Assembly (NCBI GenBank): GCA_902552345.1
Contig: CACDGO010000001.1
Location: 206,348-270,347 of the forward strand
Length of the DNA: 64,000 bases
Source: an uncultured Pelagibacteraceae bacterium
GTDB taxonomy: Bacteria; Pseudomonadota; Alphaproteobacteria; Pelagibacterales; Pelagibacteraceae
Reading direction: 5' to 3'
Shown here piece after piece: positions 38,004 to 51,867 of the stretch (the stretch's first letter is position 1; each line of letters opens with the position of its first letter). The notes below the pieces were generated by a model. It saw only the letters and a list, made by a program, of their open reading frames with translations. It was not told where the DNA came from and did no database searches. The translations under genes were made by a program, and so were the position numbers.

Positions 38004-39096
38004 AAAGATAAAAATAATTATTGTTGCTGGCGGTACAGGAGGCCATGTGTTTCCAGGCATTAACTTAGCAAAACATTTAATCAATAAAAGTTTTTACGAG
38101 GTTAATTTAATAACAGATAAAAGAGGGCAGCGATATTTAAATAATTCCCAAAATATTCAAACATCTATATTACCTTCATCTCCATTTAAAACAAAAAATC
38201 TATTAGTAAAGTTATTTTCAATAATTCATATTATTTACTCAATTCTCAGATCTTTAATTCATCTGATATTAAAAAAGCCGTCAATAATTTTTGGGATGGG
38301 AGGATACGCATCTTTTCCAATTTGTATTGCAGCAAGTTTATTAAGAATAAATTTCGTGATTTATGAGAACAATTTAGTTGTAGGTAAAGCAAATAAATAT
38401 TTACTTCCATTTACAAAAAAAATACTTATTTCGAATGATGAACTTGAGGGAATTCCAAGTAAATTTCAAAACAAAATTTACAAAATTGGTAATATAATAA
38501 AAACAGAAATATTGAACTCATCGAATTTAAAAAAAAAAATAGTAGATGACAAAAAATTAAATTTACTTATTCTTGGTGGAAGTCAAGCAGCTAAAGCATT
38601 TGCAGAATTACTTCCTCATATTTTTAAGAAATGTTATGATCAAGGTATTAAACTAAAAATTTACCAACATTGCCTTACAAGCCAAAATGATAATCTTAAA
38701 AGATTTTATAAAAAAAATAATATTGAGTCAGAAATATTTAATTTTAGTTACAATTTAGAAAAATATTTTTTACAAACCAATTTAGCAATTACAAGATCTG
38801 GCTCTTCAATGTTAGCAGAATTAACAAATGCAAAATTACCTTTTATTTCTGTTCCATTACCTTCTTCTGCTGATGACCATCAGCTTAAAAATGCTCTTTA
38901 TTATCAAAGAAAAAAATTAGCTATGATGATAGAGGAGAAAGAGTTAGACAGCAAGTTGGCTAATGTCATCAAAGATATTTACATGAATAGATCAATTTTA
39001 GATGAAATTTTACAAAATCAAAGACAATTTTCTGACAAAAATGTTTATAAAAATATAGACCATGCATTAGAAGAGATGATTGATGAAAAAAATTAA
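37996..39096 (+). CDS. murG: UDP-GlcNAc:lipid I N-acetylglucosaminyltransferase
   Basis: Peripheral membrane GT-B glycosyltransferase forming lipid II from lipid I. 366 residues. The N-terminal domain has GGTGGHVFPG, and GMGGYASFPICIAA with YENNLVVGKANKYL. The C-terminal nucleotide-binding part has LLILGGSQAAKAF, ITRSGSSMLAEL and the VPLPSSADDHQLKNA motif. The EQN sequence normal at the acceptor-side motif is replaced by ENN here. It ends inside the start of murC, overlapping by 14 bases. Confidence 0.96.
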   Translation: MSKKIKIIIVAGGTGGHVFPGINLAKHLINKSFYEVNLITDKRGQRYLNNSQNIQTSILPSSPFKTKNLLVKLFSIIHIIYSILRSLIHLILKKPSIIFGMGGYASFPICIAASLLRINFVIYENNLVVGKANKYLLPFTKKILISNDELEGIPSKFQNKIYKIGNIIKTEILNSSNLKKKIVDDKKLNLLILGGSQAAKAFAELLPHIFKKCYDQGIKLKIYQHCLTSQNDNLKRFYKKNNIESEIFNFSYNLEKYFLQTNLAITRSGSSMLAELTNAKLPFISVPLPSSADDHQLKNALYYQRKKLAMMIEEKELDSKLANVIKDIYMNRSILDEILQNQRQFSDKNVYKNIDHALEEMIDEKN

Positions 39097-40480
39097 TTTA
39101 GGTCAAAAAGAAATAATTCATTTTGTAGGCATAGGTGGAATTGGCATGAGCGGTTTAGCTCAAATTATGAAAAATATGGGTTTTAAAATTCAAGGCAGCG
39201 ATCAACAAAGAAATAAAAATACAAAAAGCTGTTCAAAAGCTGGAATAAAAGTTTTTATAGGGCATTCTAAAAATAATGTCAAAAGTTCAACTATATTAGT
39301 AAAATCCTCTGCTATAAAAAATAATAATAACGAAATTGTTTATGCAAAATCAAAAAGAATACCAATTTATTCTAGAGCAGAAGTTTTAGCAGACGTAGTT
39401 TCACTCAAAAAAAATATTATAATTACAGGATCTCATGGAAAAACAACCACAACTTCCCTTGTTTCAAAAATATTATCAGACCAAAAGCTAGATCCAACTA
39501 TTATAAATGGAGGCGTTATTAATTCTTTAAAAAGTAACGCGAAATTAGGAAAAGGTGAATGGGCGATTTTAGAGGCCGACGAGTCTGATGGTAGTTTTTT
39601 AAAATTACCCATAAACTATTCGATAGTTACTAATATTGATTATGAACACGTAGATTATTACAAAAACATTAGAAATTTAGAAAATGCTTTCATACGATTT
39701 ATAGAAAAAACTCCCCCAACTGGAAAAGCAATAATTTGTATTGATAGTAAAAAAATAAAAAAAATTTTTAATAAGATAAGAAATAAAAATATTCTTACTT
39801 ACGGAGAAAGCAAAAATGCCAATTATCAAATCTCAAATATTAGATATAATGTTGACTACTCAATTTTTGATATAAGCTACAAAGATATTAAAAAAAGAAG
39901 TAAAAGGATTAGTAATATTCAATTGAGTTTGCTTGGAAAACATAATGTCTTAAATGGAGCTGCCGCAGTAGCGGTTTGTCTTAATTTAGGCATTAATCAA
40001 AAGGTTATAAAAAAATCTTTAAGAAAATATTCAGGAGTTCAAAGAAGAATGACTAAAATATTTTCAAAAAATCAAAATGATTTCTATGATGATTATGCAC
40101 ATCATCCAACTGAAATAACTTCTATTTTGGAAGGAGTAAGAAATGTTTATAAAAAAAGAAAAATTGTATCGATTTTTGAACCTCATCGTTATTCAAGAGT
40201 AATCTCATTAAAAAAAAATTTTAGTAATTCTTTTTCAAACTCTGATGTGGTACTTCTCTGCCCGATGTACGCTGCAGGTGAAAAAAAAAATCAAAAATAC
40301 GATCAAATAAAATTTGCAAAATTAATTTCTAAATTTTCTAAAACTCAAGTAATTTTGATAAGAGATAAAAATCAAATAAAAGAATATTTAAAAAAAAATC
40401 TAATAAGTAATGAAATAGTCATCGGGATGGGAGCCGGACTAATTTCTAAATGGATGAACGAACTAAAAACCGATTTATGA
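39083..40480 (+). CDS. murC: UDP-MurNAc-L-alanine ligase
   Basis: First Mur ligase, adding L-alanine to UDP-MurNAc. 465 residues from ATG 39083; a TTG one codon earlier is less likely. N-terminal FVGIGGIGMSGLA, ATP motif GSHGKTTTTSLV, EADESDGSFLKL, TNIDYEHVDYY and the C-terminal YDDYAHHPTEI and EPHRYSR. Order and length are normal. Its stop overlaps the murB ATG as ATGA. Confidence 0.96.
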   Translation: MKKINLGQKEIIHFVGIGGIGMSGLAQIMKNMGFKIQGSDQQRNKNTKSCSKAGIKVFIGHSKNNVKSSTILVKSSAIKNNNNEIVYAKSKRIPIYSRAEVLADVVSLKKNIIITGSHGKTTTTSLVSKILSDQKLDPTIINGGVINSLKSNAKLGKGEWAILEADESDGSFLKLPINYSIVTNIDYEHVDYYKNIRNLENAFIRFIEKTPPTGKAIICIDSKKIKKIFNKIRNKNILTYGESKNANYQISNIRYNVDYSIFDISYKDIKKRSKRISNIQLSLLGKHNVLNGAAAVAVCLNLGINQKVIKKSLRKYSGVQRRMTKIFSKNQNDFYDDYAHHPTEITSILEGVRNVYKKRKIVSIFEPHRYSRVISLKKNFSNSFSNSDVVLLCPMYAAGEKKNQKYDQIKFAKLISKFSKTQVILIRDKNQIKEYLKKNLISNEIVIGMGAGLISKWMNELKTDL

Positions 40481-41382
40481 GTTTAAGAGAGGAAATAACG
40501 AAAAGATTTAAAAGTATTACAAGCAATATTGATCTATCTAACTACAGCTGGTTTAATCTGGGTGGTCCAGCTGAATATTTGTTCAAACCAGAGAATAAAG
40601 AGCAATTAATTGAATTTTTGAAACAAAATAAAAAGGACAAACTTAACATAACAATCCTGGGAGCTGGTTCAAACACGCTCATAAGAGACAAAGGCGTAAA
40701 AGGAGTAGTCATAAAACTTAGTTCAAATTTTTCAAATATTAAGCTTATTGATAATTGTATAATTGAAGCAGGAGCAGCAACATTAGATAGAAAGGTTTCT
40801 AATTTTGCAAAAGAAAATAGAATAGGAGATTTAGAATTTCTGTCATGTATTCCAGGTTCAATCGGTGGTGCAGTAATTATGAATAGCGGATGTTATGGAA
40901 ATGATATTTCTAAAATTTTAGAGTCAATTAAAGTGATTGATATGGAAAAATGTGAGGAAATAGAGATAAAACGTAATGAAATAGATTTTTTTTATAGAGG
41001 CACCAATCTGTCAAACCGATTTATAATAATTTCAGCAAAGTTTAAGGGAAAAATCAAAGAAAAAAAAATTATTGAAAAAATTCAAAATGAATTAGTAGAA
41101 AAAAAAAAATTGTCTCAACCAAGTAAAATTAAAACATGTGGAAGCACTTTTAAAAACCTAAATGATAATAACAAAAAGGTATGGCAGTTAATAAGAGAAA
41201 CTGGTTGTGATAATTTTACAGAGGGAGATGCAGCAATTTCTAAGAAACATTGTAATTTTTTTGTAAATCATGGAAAAGCAAAGTGCTCTGATATTGAAAA
41301 ATTAATAAATAAAGTAAAAAAAACAGTCAATAAAAAAACAGGTATTAATCTTGAATTAGAGATTAAAATTATAGGTGAGTAA
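40477..41382 (+). CDS. murB: UDP-N-acetylenolpyruvoylglucosamine reductase
   Basis: FAD enzyme reducing UDP-GlcNAc-enolpyruvate to UDP-MurNAc with NADPH. 301 residues from the ATG at 40477, which forms an ATGA overlap with the murC stop; the frame is open 9 codons further up. FAD motifs are YSWFNLGGPAEYL, LGAGSNTLIRDKGVKG and IPGSIGGAVIMNSGCYG. The catalytic serine lies in KTCGSTFKN, and the Glu near the C-terminus in NLELEIKIIG. Type II MurB without the Tyr insert of E. coli, as in most alphaproteobacteria. Overlaps ddl by 8 bases. Confidence 0.94.
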   Translation: MSLREEITKRFKSITSNIDLSNYSWFNLGGPAEYLFKPENKEQLIEFLKQNKKDKLNITILGAGSNTLIRDKGVKGVVIKLSSNFSNIKLIDNCIIEAGAATLDRKVSNFAKENRIGDLEFLSCIPGSIGGAVIMNSGCYGNDISKILESIKVIDMEKCEEIEIKRNEIDFFYRGTNLSNRFIIISAKFKGKIKEKKIIEKIQNELVEKKKLSQPSKIKTCGSTFKNLNDNNKKVWQLIRETGCDNFTEGDAAISKKHCNFFVNHGKAKCSDIEKLINKVKKTVNKKTGINLELEIKIIGE

Positions 41383-42313
41383 AAAAAAATTTAAAAAGGT
41401 ATTAGTTGTTTTAGGTGGAACTTCTGACGAAAGAAAAATAAGTCTGGAAAGTGGAAAAGCATGTATTAAAGCTCTAAGAAAAAAAAAGTATAACGTAAAA
41501 TCTTTTGATCCGAAATTTAAGAACTTCAATTTAATTAATAAAGAAAAAACAGATGTTATTTTCAATGCTTTGCATGGAAAAGATGGTGAAGACGGAGTAG
41601 CACAGAGTTATTTTGAATATTTGAAAATTCCTTACACACATTCAGGAGTTGTGAGCTCTTATAATGCTATGAACAAAACAATATCCAAAGAAATTTTTAA
41701 AAAAAAAAAAATTTTAACTCCAAAATATTTTGTAATTAAAAAAGAGGAACACAATCAAATTTATTTAAGAAAATTATTAATCCAAAAAAAAATTAAATTT
41801 CCAGTTGTTATCAAGCCAGTAAATGAAGGTTCTAGTATTGGGATTAAAATTTGTAAAAATCTTTTCAATCTAAGTAATTCAGCTAAAAAACTTTTTAAAA
41901 AATATAATAAACTCATATTTGAGCAGTTTGTAGGAGGTCAAGAAATACAAGTTGCAATTTTAAATAATCGAATACTAGGAGCTATTGAATTAATACCTAA
42001 AAGATCCTTTTATGATTACAAGGCCAAATACACCAAGACAGCTAATACAAAACATATAATGCCCGCGAGGCTTGAGAAAAAAAAATATAAAGAGGTTATG
42101 TATATAGCAAATAAAGCACATAAAGCTCTGAGCTGCAGAGGTATAACAAGATCAGATTTTAAATTTCAAAATAACAAATTTTACCTTTTAGAAATAAATA
42201 CTCAACCGGGTATGACAAATCTTTCTTTGGCCCCTGAAATAGCTAATTACAGAGGAATCGATTTTCCTGCACTTGTCGAAAAAATATTATTGGATGCAAG
42301 TATCAATAGATGA
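41375..42313 (+). CDS. ddl: D-alanine-D-alanine ligase
   Basis: ATP-grasp enzyme making the D-Ala-D-Ala dipeptide used by MurF. 312 residues from a GTG start inside the end of murB. VVLGGTSDERKISLESG at the N-terminus, NALHGKDGEDGVAQ, KPVNEGSSIGIKI, then EQFVGGQEIQVAIL, YDYKAKYT and DFKFQNNKFYLLEINTQPGMT. All substrate-binding glycine and acidic residues expected for Ddl are visible. Overlaps ftsQ by 4 bases. Confidence 0.95.
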   Translation: MSKKKFKKVLVVLGGTSDERKISLESGKACIKALRKKKYNVKSFDPKFKNFNLINKEKTDVIFNALHGKDGEDGVAQSYFEYLKIPYTHSGVVSSYNAMNKTISKEIFKKKKILTPKYFVIKKEEHNQIYLRKLLIQKKIKFPVVIKPVNEGSSIGIKICKNLFNLSNSAKKLFKKYNKLIFEQFVGGQEIQVAILNNRILGAIELIPKRSFYDYKAKYTKTANTKHIMPARLEKKKYKEVMYIANKAHKALSCRGITRSDFKFQNNKFYLLEINTQPGMTNLSLAPEIANYRGIDFPALVEKILLDASINR

Positions 42314-42963
42314 ATAAACGACTTTTCATCGCCTTAACCCTAATATTACTTTTAACTACGTATAAATTAGGAAATGAAATAAATCTAAATTTAGGAGTAA
42401 AAAAAATAATTATAGAGAATAATAATATTTTGAGCGAAAAACAAGTAAAAGAAGATCTTCTTTTTCTCTATGAAAAAAATTTGTTTTTTTTAAATAACAA
42501 TTTAATAAAAAAACAAATAGATAAAAATAGCTTAATCGAAAGTTTCAAAATAAAAAAAATTTATCCTAATACCGTAAAAATTCAAGTATTTGAAAAAGAA
42601 CCAGTTTTTATTTTACAAAATAAAAAAAAAAGATATTACTTCACAAAAAAAAACTTATTAATAAATTATACTAATATTAAAAAATTTGAGGATTTGCCTA
42701 TTGTTTTTGCTGAAAAAGAGAATTTTGAAAAATTTTATAGTGAGCTAAAAAAAATTAAATTTCCAATTAAAATAGTAAAGGCTTTTTATTTCTTTGACTC
42801 AAAAAGATGGGACTTGTTAACAGTCAATAATAAAACGATAAAACTACCAATTAAAGATTATGATATAAGCTTAAAAAATTTTATAAATATTCAAAAAAAA
42901 GAAAGTTTTAAAAAATATACAATTTTTGATTATAGAATTACAGATCAACTTATTTTAAAATGA
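42310..42963 (+). CDS. ftsQ: FtsQ-like division protein (short)
   Basis: 217-residue bitopic protein: a very short cytoplasmic end, one membrane helix (about residues 4-19), a POTRA domain (VKKIIIENNNILSEKQVKEDL...FLNNNLIKKQIDKNSLIESFKIKKIYPNTVKIQVFEKEPVF) and a reduced beta domain ending KYTIFDYRITDQLILK. It scaffolds FtsB and FtsL at the septum. It is 40-60 residues shorter than E. coli FtsQ, mostly at the cytoplasmic N-terminus. Identified by POTRA pattern and position between ddl and ftsA. 3 bp before ftsA. Confidence 0.88.
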   Translation: MNKRLFIALTLILLLTTYKLGNEINLNLGVKKIIIENNNILSEKQVKEDLLFLYEKNLFFLNNNLIKKQIDKNSLIESFKIKKIYPNTVKIQVFEKEPVFILQNKKKRYYFTKKNLLINYTNIKKFEDLPIVFAEKENFEKFYSELKKIKFPIKIVKAFYFFDSKRWDLLTVNNKTIKLPIKDYDISLKNFINIQKKESFKKYTIFDYRITDQLILK

Positions 42964-42966
42964 TTA

Positions 42967-44160
42967 ATGAAAATAAATTCACCAAAACTTGTTATTGAGA
43001 TAAATAAATTTGAAATATATATTGCAGTTATCGACGAGACTCTAGAAAATAAATTTGATTTAATTTATTCACATAAAACCCCAATTATTGATAATCAGAA
43101 TAAGATAATTAATTTCGAAACTATTTATAATAATTTAAAAAAAAATTTATTTTTAGCTGAACAAAAACTAAATTTTATTTTTAAAGAATCCGTGGTTATT
43201 ATCGACTCTTTTGAAGACTCGCTTATAAATTTTAGTAGTTTTAAAAAGTTAAATGGGTCACAGTTAACTAAACAAAACATTACTTATATGATAAATTCCC
43301 TTAGATCAAAAATTGATGAAATTGAGATTAACAAGAAAGTAATTCATATTTTTAACTCTAATTATATTTTAGATAAAAAAAGAACAAATAATTTACCAAT
43401 TGGTCTTTTTGGAAATTTTTATTCTCAAGAATTAAATTTTATGCTGATAAATTTAAATTATTATGAAAATTTAGTAAAAATTTTTAAAAAATGTAATCTA
43501 AGAATTAAAAAGATTATCTCAAAAAGTTTTGCTGAAGGTGTATATTTGATAAATGAAAATTCAAATTTAGATACTTTTTGTCGAGTAGAATTAAATGAAA
43601 ATTGCTCAAAAATATTTTTTTTTGAGAATTTTTCTCCTAAATTTATTCAGGAATTTAATTTTGGAACTAATTTAATTGTTAATGATATATCAAAAATAAC
43701 AAATTTAGATAATCAGACTGTCAGAAGTATTCTTGAAAAGTCTGAATTTTCCAAGGGCAATCTATCAGAAATTGACGTTGAGAAACAATTTTTTAAAGAA
43801 TCAAACTTTAAAAAGATTAAAAAAAAATTAATAATTGATATTGCTGCGGCTAGAATAAAAGAGTTTGCAGAAATTATTATTTTTAAAAATATTAATACCT
43901 CAATCTTTATTCAAAAAAAAATTCCATTTTTTTTGAAAATAGATGATAGGAAACAAATCAAATGCTTGGATAAAAGTTATTCTTTCTTTTTCTCTCAAAA
44001 CAATCATTTTGAGTTAAAATTAATTGATCAATCCATTAAAGATAAAATGTATAATTATATTAACACATTAGTTCAATTTGGGTGGAAAAGTGAAGCTGTG
44101 CCAGTATTACAGGAAAAAAAGTCAATAATTACAAGAATATTTGATTTATTTTTTGGTTAA
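42967..44160 (+). CDS. ftsA: Highly divergent FtsA-like protein
   Basis: 397 residues at the standard ftsA position between ftsQ and lpxC. Family traces are an SHS2/1C-like segment with NYILDKKRTNNLPIGLFGNFYSQELNFMLI, the domain order of actin-like FtsA, and a C-terminal short amphipathic helix (IITRIFDLFFG) like the FtsA membrane anchor. The actin-fold phosphate loops are not recognisable: where LVDIGGGTT-type sequence is expected, it reads RVELNENCSKIFFF, and the N-terminal DIGTxK motif is VIEINKFEI. ATP binding is therefore doubtful. No ftsZ follows. Identification rests on position, length and the C-terminal helix. Confidence 0.72.
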   Translation: MKINSPKLVIEINKFEIYIAVIDETLENKFDLIYSHKTPIIDNQNKIINFETIYNNLKKNLFLAEQKLNFIFKESVVIIDSFEDSLINFSSFKKLNGSQLTKQNITYMINSLRSKIDEIEINKKVIHIFNSNYILDKKRTNNLPIGLFGNFYSQELNFMLINLNYYENLVKIFKKCNLRIKKIISKSFAEGVYLINENSNLDTFCRVELNENCSKIFFFENFSPKFIQEFNFGTNLIVNDISKITNLDNQTVRSILEKSEFSKGNLSEIDVEKQFFKESNFKKIKKKLIIDIAAARIKEFAEIIIFKNINTSIFIQKKIPFFLKIDDRKQIKCLDKSYSFFFSQNNHFELKLIDQSIKDKMYNYINTLVQFGWKSEAVPVLQEKKSIITRIFDLFFG

Positions 44161-44187
44161 ATAACTTGTTATTTTTAGAAACATTAG

Positions 44188-44221
44188 TTGTTTTAATCAA
44201 ATCAGTGCATTTAGGTATAAG
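44188..44221 (+). promoter_or_regulatory. Likely lpxC promoter, leaderless configuration
   Basis: TATAAG at 44216-44221 predicts a start at 44228, exactly the A of the lpxC ATG. TTGTTTTAATCAAAT at 44188-44202 is identical to the sequence upstream of the tRNA at 23908. The element sits in the 67-bp ftsA-lpxC gap. Confidence 0.45.
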
Positions 44222-44227
44222 AGTCAG

Positions 44228-45157
44228 ATGATAAAATCATTTCAACACACTTTGGCTGAACACGTAAGTTTAGAGGGTATTGGTCTTCATACTGGTAAAA
44301 AATCAAAAATCAAAGTTTTTCCTGCAGAAAATGATCAAGGAATTGTTTTTAAAAGAACAGATTTAAAGGATAAAAACTTAGTTAAAGCGAAATATAATAA
44401 TGTTACCTCCGCAAAACTTTGTACAACACTAGAAAATAATTCTGGTACAAAGGTCTCAACTGTCGAACATTTATTAGCAGCCCTTTATGTGTGCGATGTC
44501 GATAATGCTATGATAGAGATAGATAGTGAGGAAGTACCAATAATGGATGGTTCTGCAAAAGATTTCATCGAAGCTTTTGAAAGAGTAGGAATTAAAAAAT
44601 TATCTAAAAAAAGAAAATACATTAAAATTATAGATAAATTTATTCTTGAAGATGGAGAAAGAAGAATATCATTAGAACCAGCGGATAATTCATCTTTTGA
44701 AGTTGATTTTCAATTAAATTATCAAAATAAAATTATAGGAAAACAAAAAAACATAGTTAACTTCCAAACCGATGAATTGGAAGATGTAATGCATGCTAGA
44801 ACTTTTTGTTTGTATGAGGACATTGAAAAAATAAAAAAATTAGGTCTTGCTAAAGGCGGTTCATTGGATAACGCAATTGTAGTTGATAAAGATAAAGTTT
44901 TAAATGAAGGAGGATTGAGAAATAATAAAGAATTCGTTAACCATAAGATTTTAGATTTGGCTGGAGATTTTCTCCTACTCGGTTTAAGAGTAATTGGAAG
45001 CGTTAAATGTTATCAAGGAGGACACGAGCTTACAAATATGTTCTTGAGGAAGCTAGTTGATGCAGAGTCAGTTTTTACGAAAGTAGAAGTTGAGAATATA
45101 TTAATTCCAAAAAAGACAAGATCCAATCATCCATTAAAAATTGCGGTAAACGCTTAA
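44228..45157 (+). CDS. lpxC: UDP-3-O-acyl-N-acetylglucosamine deacetylase
   Basis: Zinc enzyme catalysing the committed step of lipid A synthesis. 309 residues. Zinc-site pieces: STVEHLLAAL with His81, and HKILDLAGDF supplying the second His and Asp. Catalytic base region is GGHELTNMFLRKLV near the C-terminus. N-terminal HVSLEGIGLHTGKKSKIK and MDGSAKDFIEA also match. Full length and intact. It follows ftsA, where other genomes have ftsZ between them. Likely transcribed from its own promoter. Confidence 0.97.
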   Translation: MIKSFQHTLAEHVSLEGIGLHTGKKSKIKVFPAENDQGIVFKRTDLKDKNLVKAKYNNVTSAKLCTTLENNSGTKVSTVEHLLAALYVCDVDNAMIEIDSEEVPIMDGSAKDFIEAFERVGIKKLSKKRKYIKIIDKFILEDGERRISLEPADNSSFEVDFQLNYQNKIIGKQKNIVNFQTDELEDVMHARTFCLYEDIEKIKKLGLAKGGSLDNAIVVDKDKVLNEGGLRNNKEFVNHKILDLAGDFLLLGLRVIGSVKCYQGGHELTNMFLRKLVDAESVFTKVEVENILIPKKTRSNHPLKIAVNA

Positions 45158-45206
45158 TTAAAATTTTAACGTACAAATTTCGTTTTATTCTGATATTAAT
45201 TTAGAT

Positions 45207-46046
45207 ATGTCATCTAAATTAGGTATTATTATTATTTCTTTGTTTTTAATTTTTTCATGCTCTAACTCCAAGAAGGAGGCAGTATACGAACCATCAAATA
45301 AATTAAATCCTTACGATTTATATAAAGAAGGTTTAGATGCTTTTGAAATTAATGATTATTTTTTTGCTAGTAAAAAATTTTCTGAAGCAGAGCTCAATTT
45401 TGAAAATATAGAACTTGCTGCCAAAGCATCAATAATGTCAAGTTATTCGCTTTATGGTATTAGTTTTTATGATCGAGCTTTAGAAAATTTAGAAAGATTT
45501 TTGAGAACCTATCCTGCAGATAAAAATATAATTTACGCTCATTATTTAATAGCAATTATTTTTTTTGAGCAAATTGAGGACGAAAAAAAAGATTTAAATC
45601 CTCTTACAGAAGCTAACAGAAAAATAGATTTTTTTTTAAAAAAATATCCAAACTCAGACTATGCTATAGATTTAAAATTTAAAAAAGATTTAATAATCAA
45701 TCAGCTTGCTGCAAAAGAATTGTTTGTGGCAAAGTATTACATATCGACTCAAAAATGGATACCTGCAATTAATAGATTAAAAGTAATTGTTTCAGATTAT
45801 AATAAAACAATATTTATCGAAGAAGCGCTCCATCGACTAGTAGAAATTTATTTTCATATAGGTTTAGAAAATGAGGCAAATAAATATGCGAAAATATTAG
45901 GTTATAATTATAATTCAAGCGAATGGTTTAAAGAGTCTTACAGAGTTTTAAATAAAGACTACGATTTTAAATTGAAAAGAAATAAAAATAAAACAAACAA
46001 AAAAGAACAAAACCTTCTTAAACGGATAGGAGAAATACTTAAGTAA
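45207..46046 (+). CDS. bamD: BamD outer-membrane assembly lipoprotein
   Basis: 279-residue lipoprotein of the beta-barrel assembly machinery. The signal peptide ends in a lipobox LIFSC with Cys at about residue 18. Tetratricopeptide-like helices follow: LYKEGLDAFEINDYFFASKKFSEAE, AKASIMSSYSLYGISFYDRALENLERFLRTYP, AHYLIAIIFFEQ, SDYAIDLKFKKDLI and AALHRL-like repeats. The last 25 residues are very lysine-rich. In many proteobacteria recN lies between bamD and ligA; here only 3 bp separate bamD and ligA. Confidence 0.93.
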   Translation: MSSKLGIIIISLFLIFSCSNSKKEAVYEPSNKLNPYDLYKEGLDAFEINDYFFASKKFSEAELNFENIELAAKASIMSSYSLYGISFYDRALENLERFLRTYPADKNIIYAHYLIAIIFFEQIEDEKKDLNPLTEANRKIDFFLKKYPNSDYAIDLKFKKDLIINQLAAKELFVAKYYISTQKWIPAINRLKVIVSDYNKTIFIEEALHRLVEIYFHIGLENEANKYAKILGYNYNSSEWFKESYRVLNKDYDFKLKRNKNKTNKKEQNLLKRIGEILK

Positions 46047-49777
<3,731 letters not shown>

Positions 49778-49790
<13 letters not shown>

Positions 49791-51823
49791 TTTAATATCT
49801 TATTTTTTTTGTACCTATCCCATCCTGGACTTCTATATTCTTCATCAAATTCGATTGAGGTATCTTGATTAAATTCAAAATCTTCAGAAGAAGATTTTCC
49901 TATTTCATTTTTTTCAATACTATCATCAGGTATTTCGTTAATAAATCGCGAGGGTAGCGCATCCATCCAATCTCCGTGGAATGCTCTTTTCATTGCAAAA
50001 GACAAATAAGCCTCCTTTTTTGCTCGCGTTATTCCGACATAAGCCAGTCTTCTCTCTTCCTCTAAAGCAAAATCACCTTTCTCCTCTAAAGATTTTTGAT
50101 GAGGAAATAAACCTTCTTCCCAACCTGGTAGAAACACAACATCAAATTCTAGACCTTTCGCAGCATGCATAGTCATTAAATTTATTTTTGAACCCTCCCA
50201 TTCTTGATCAATCGATGTGGCTAGAGCAACGTGCTCTAAAAAACTTTGCAGGTTATCATAATCTTGCATAGCCCTAAGTAATTCTTTGAGATTTTCTAAT
50301 CTATTTTCATTTTCTAAATCTTTTTTATTTTTTAGCATTGATGAATAACCTGACTCATCAAGTATGAGTTTAAGTAAATCATAATGTCTCATTTTTGATG
50401 AGTCATTTCGCCATTTTTGAATCATATTTGTTAGTTGTTTTAGAACAGTCTTTATTTTAGGTTTGAAATGATCTTTTTCCAAAATTTTTTTGATAGAGTC
50501 CTCTAGGCATAACTTATTATTTTTACCAAACGTATAAATTTGATTTAGAGTACTTTCACCTACTCCTCTTTTTGGAGAGCCAATAACCCTCTCTAAAGCT
50601 AAATCATCAAATTTTTGATTTACAATTCTTAAATATGAAACAGCATCTTTTATTTCCGCTCTTTCATAAAACTTAATTCCACCAAGAACACGATAACCTA
50701 TTCCCAGTTGAAGAAACCTTTCTTCAAATTCCCTTGTTTGATAAATGGCTCTTACTAATATTGCTACTTCATTTAGTGAGTATTTTTTTTTAATATTTTG
50801 TTCAATTATATCACTTACTCCTTGTGCTTCCTCTTTACCAGTTCTGTAACAACTAAGTTTAACTAACTCACCTTGATTAGCTGAAGACCACAATTTTTTA
50901 CCAACTCTATTAGAGTTATTTGAAATTAAACTAGATGCAGTAGCTAGTATATTTTTAGTAGATCTATAATTTTGCTCTAATTTAAAAACTTTACAATTTT
51001 TATAAATCTGATCAAAAGTTAAAAAGTTTTTTATCTCTGCCCCTCTCCAACTATAGATTGATTGATCATCATCGCCAACACAACATATATTATTGTTATC
51101 ATTTACTAACAAATTTAACCATTTATTTTGAATAAAATTTGTATCTTGGAATTCATCAACTAGGATATATTTAAAATTGTTATGATATATTTTTTTAATA
51201 TCTTGATTTTCCTCAAATAGCTTTACACAAAATAGAATTAAGTCCCCGAAATCAAATGCATTGAGATCTTTGGTTTTATTTTGATATATCTCATAAACTT
51301 TATGTATAGATTTAACAATTAAACTTGACTTGTTTAATTTTACATCTTTTGGCAATAAGCCTTTATTTTTCCACTGGTCTATATGGTACATGATCAATTG
51401 AGGTGAAAATTTTTTGGCGTCAAGTTCTTCGCCTCTGACAATGTTTCTAATTAACTTTTTTTGATCATCTGTGTCTAATATTGTAAAATTACTTTTATAG
51501 CCTAGTGCTTCAGCGTGCCTTCTTAAAAATTTGACACTGATCGAGTGAAATGTCCCTAACCAAGGAATGGAATTCGAGCTTCCTTTAATGAACTGCATTA
51601 CTCGATTTTGCATTTCTTTTGCAGCCTTATTGGTAAATGTTACACATAGAATTTGGTTAGCCCATGCTTTTTTCTGATTTATTATATGTATTAATCTTGT
51701 GGTAAGAACCCTAGTTTTTCCGGAACCAGCTCCTGCTACAATTAGGTTTGGCCCCTCAGTGCTTAGCACTGCTTCCTTTTGTTCCTTATTAAGTTTTTCA
51801 AACAATTTATCTGTGTTATTCAT
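49778..51823 (-). CDS. uvrD: UvrD/PcrA-type DNA helicase II
   Basis: Superfamily 1A 3'-5' helicase for excision and mismatch repair. 681 residues from ATG 51823; a TTG two codons earlier is less likely. Walker A is GAGSGKT at about 31-37. Further motifs: LCVTFTNKAAKEM (Ia), LVDEFQDTN (II), VGDDDQSIYSWRGA (III), KLEQNYRST (IV), LMTMHAAKGLEFDVVFL (V) and EERRLAYVGITRA (VI). The C-terminal tail is reduced but keeps the short basic end. Works downstream of UvrB/UvrC incision encoded at 3.8-9.0 kb. Confidence 0.95.
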
Positions 51824-51867
51824 ATGCAAGAATTTTCATTTATATACTAGTTATAAAAATAAAAAAA

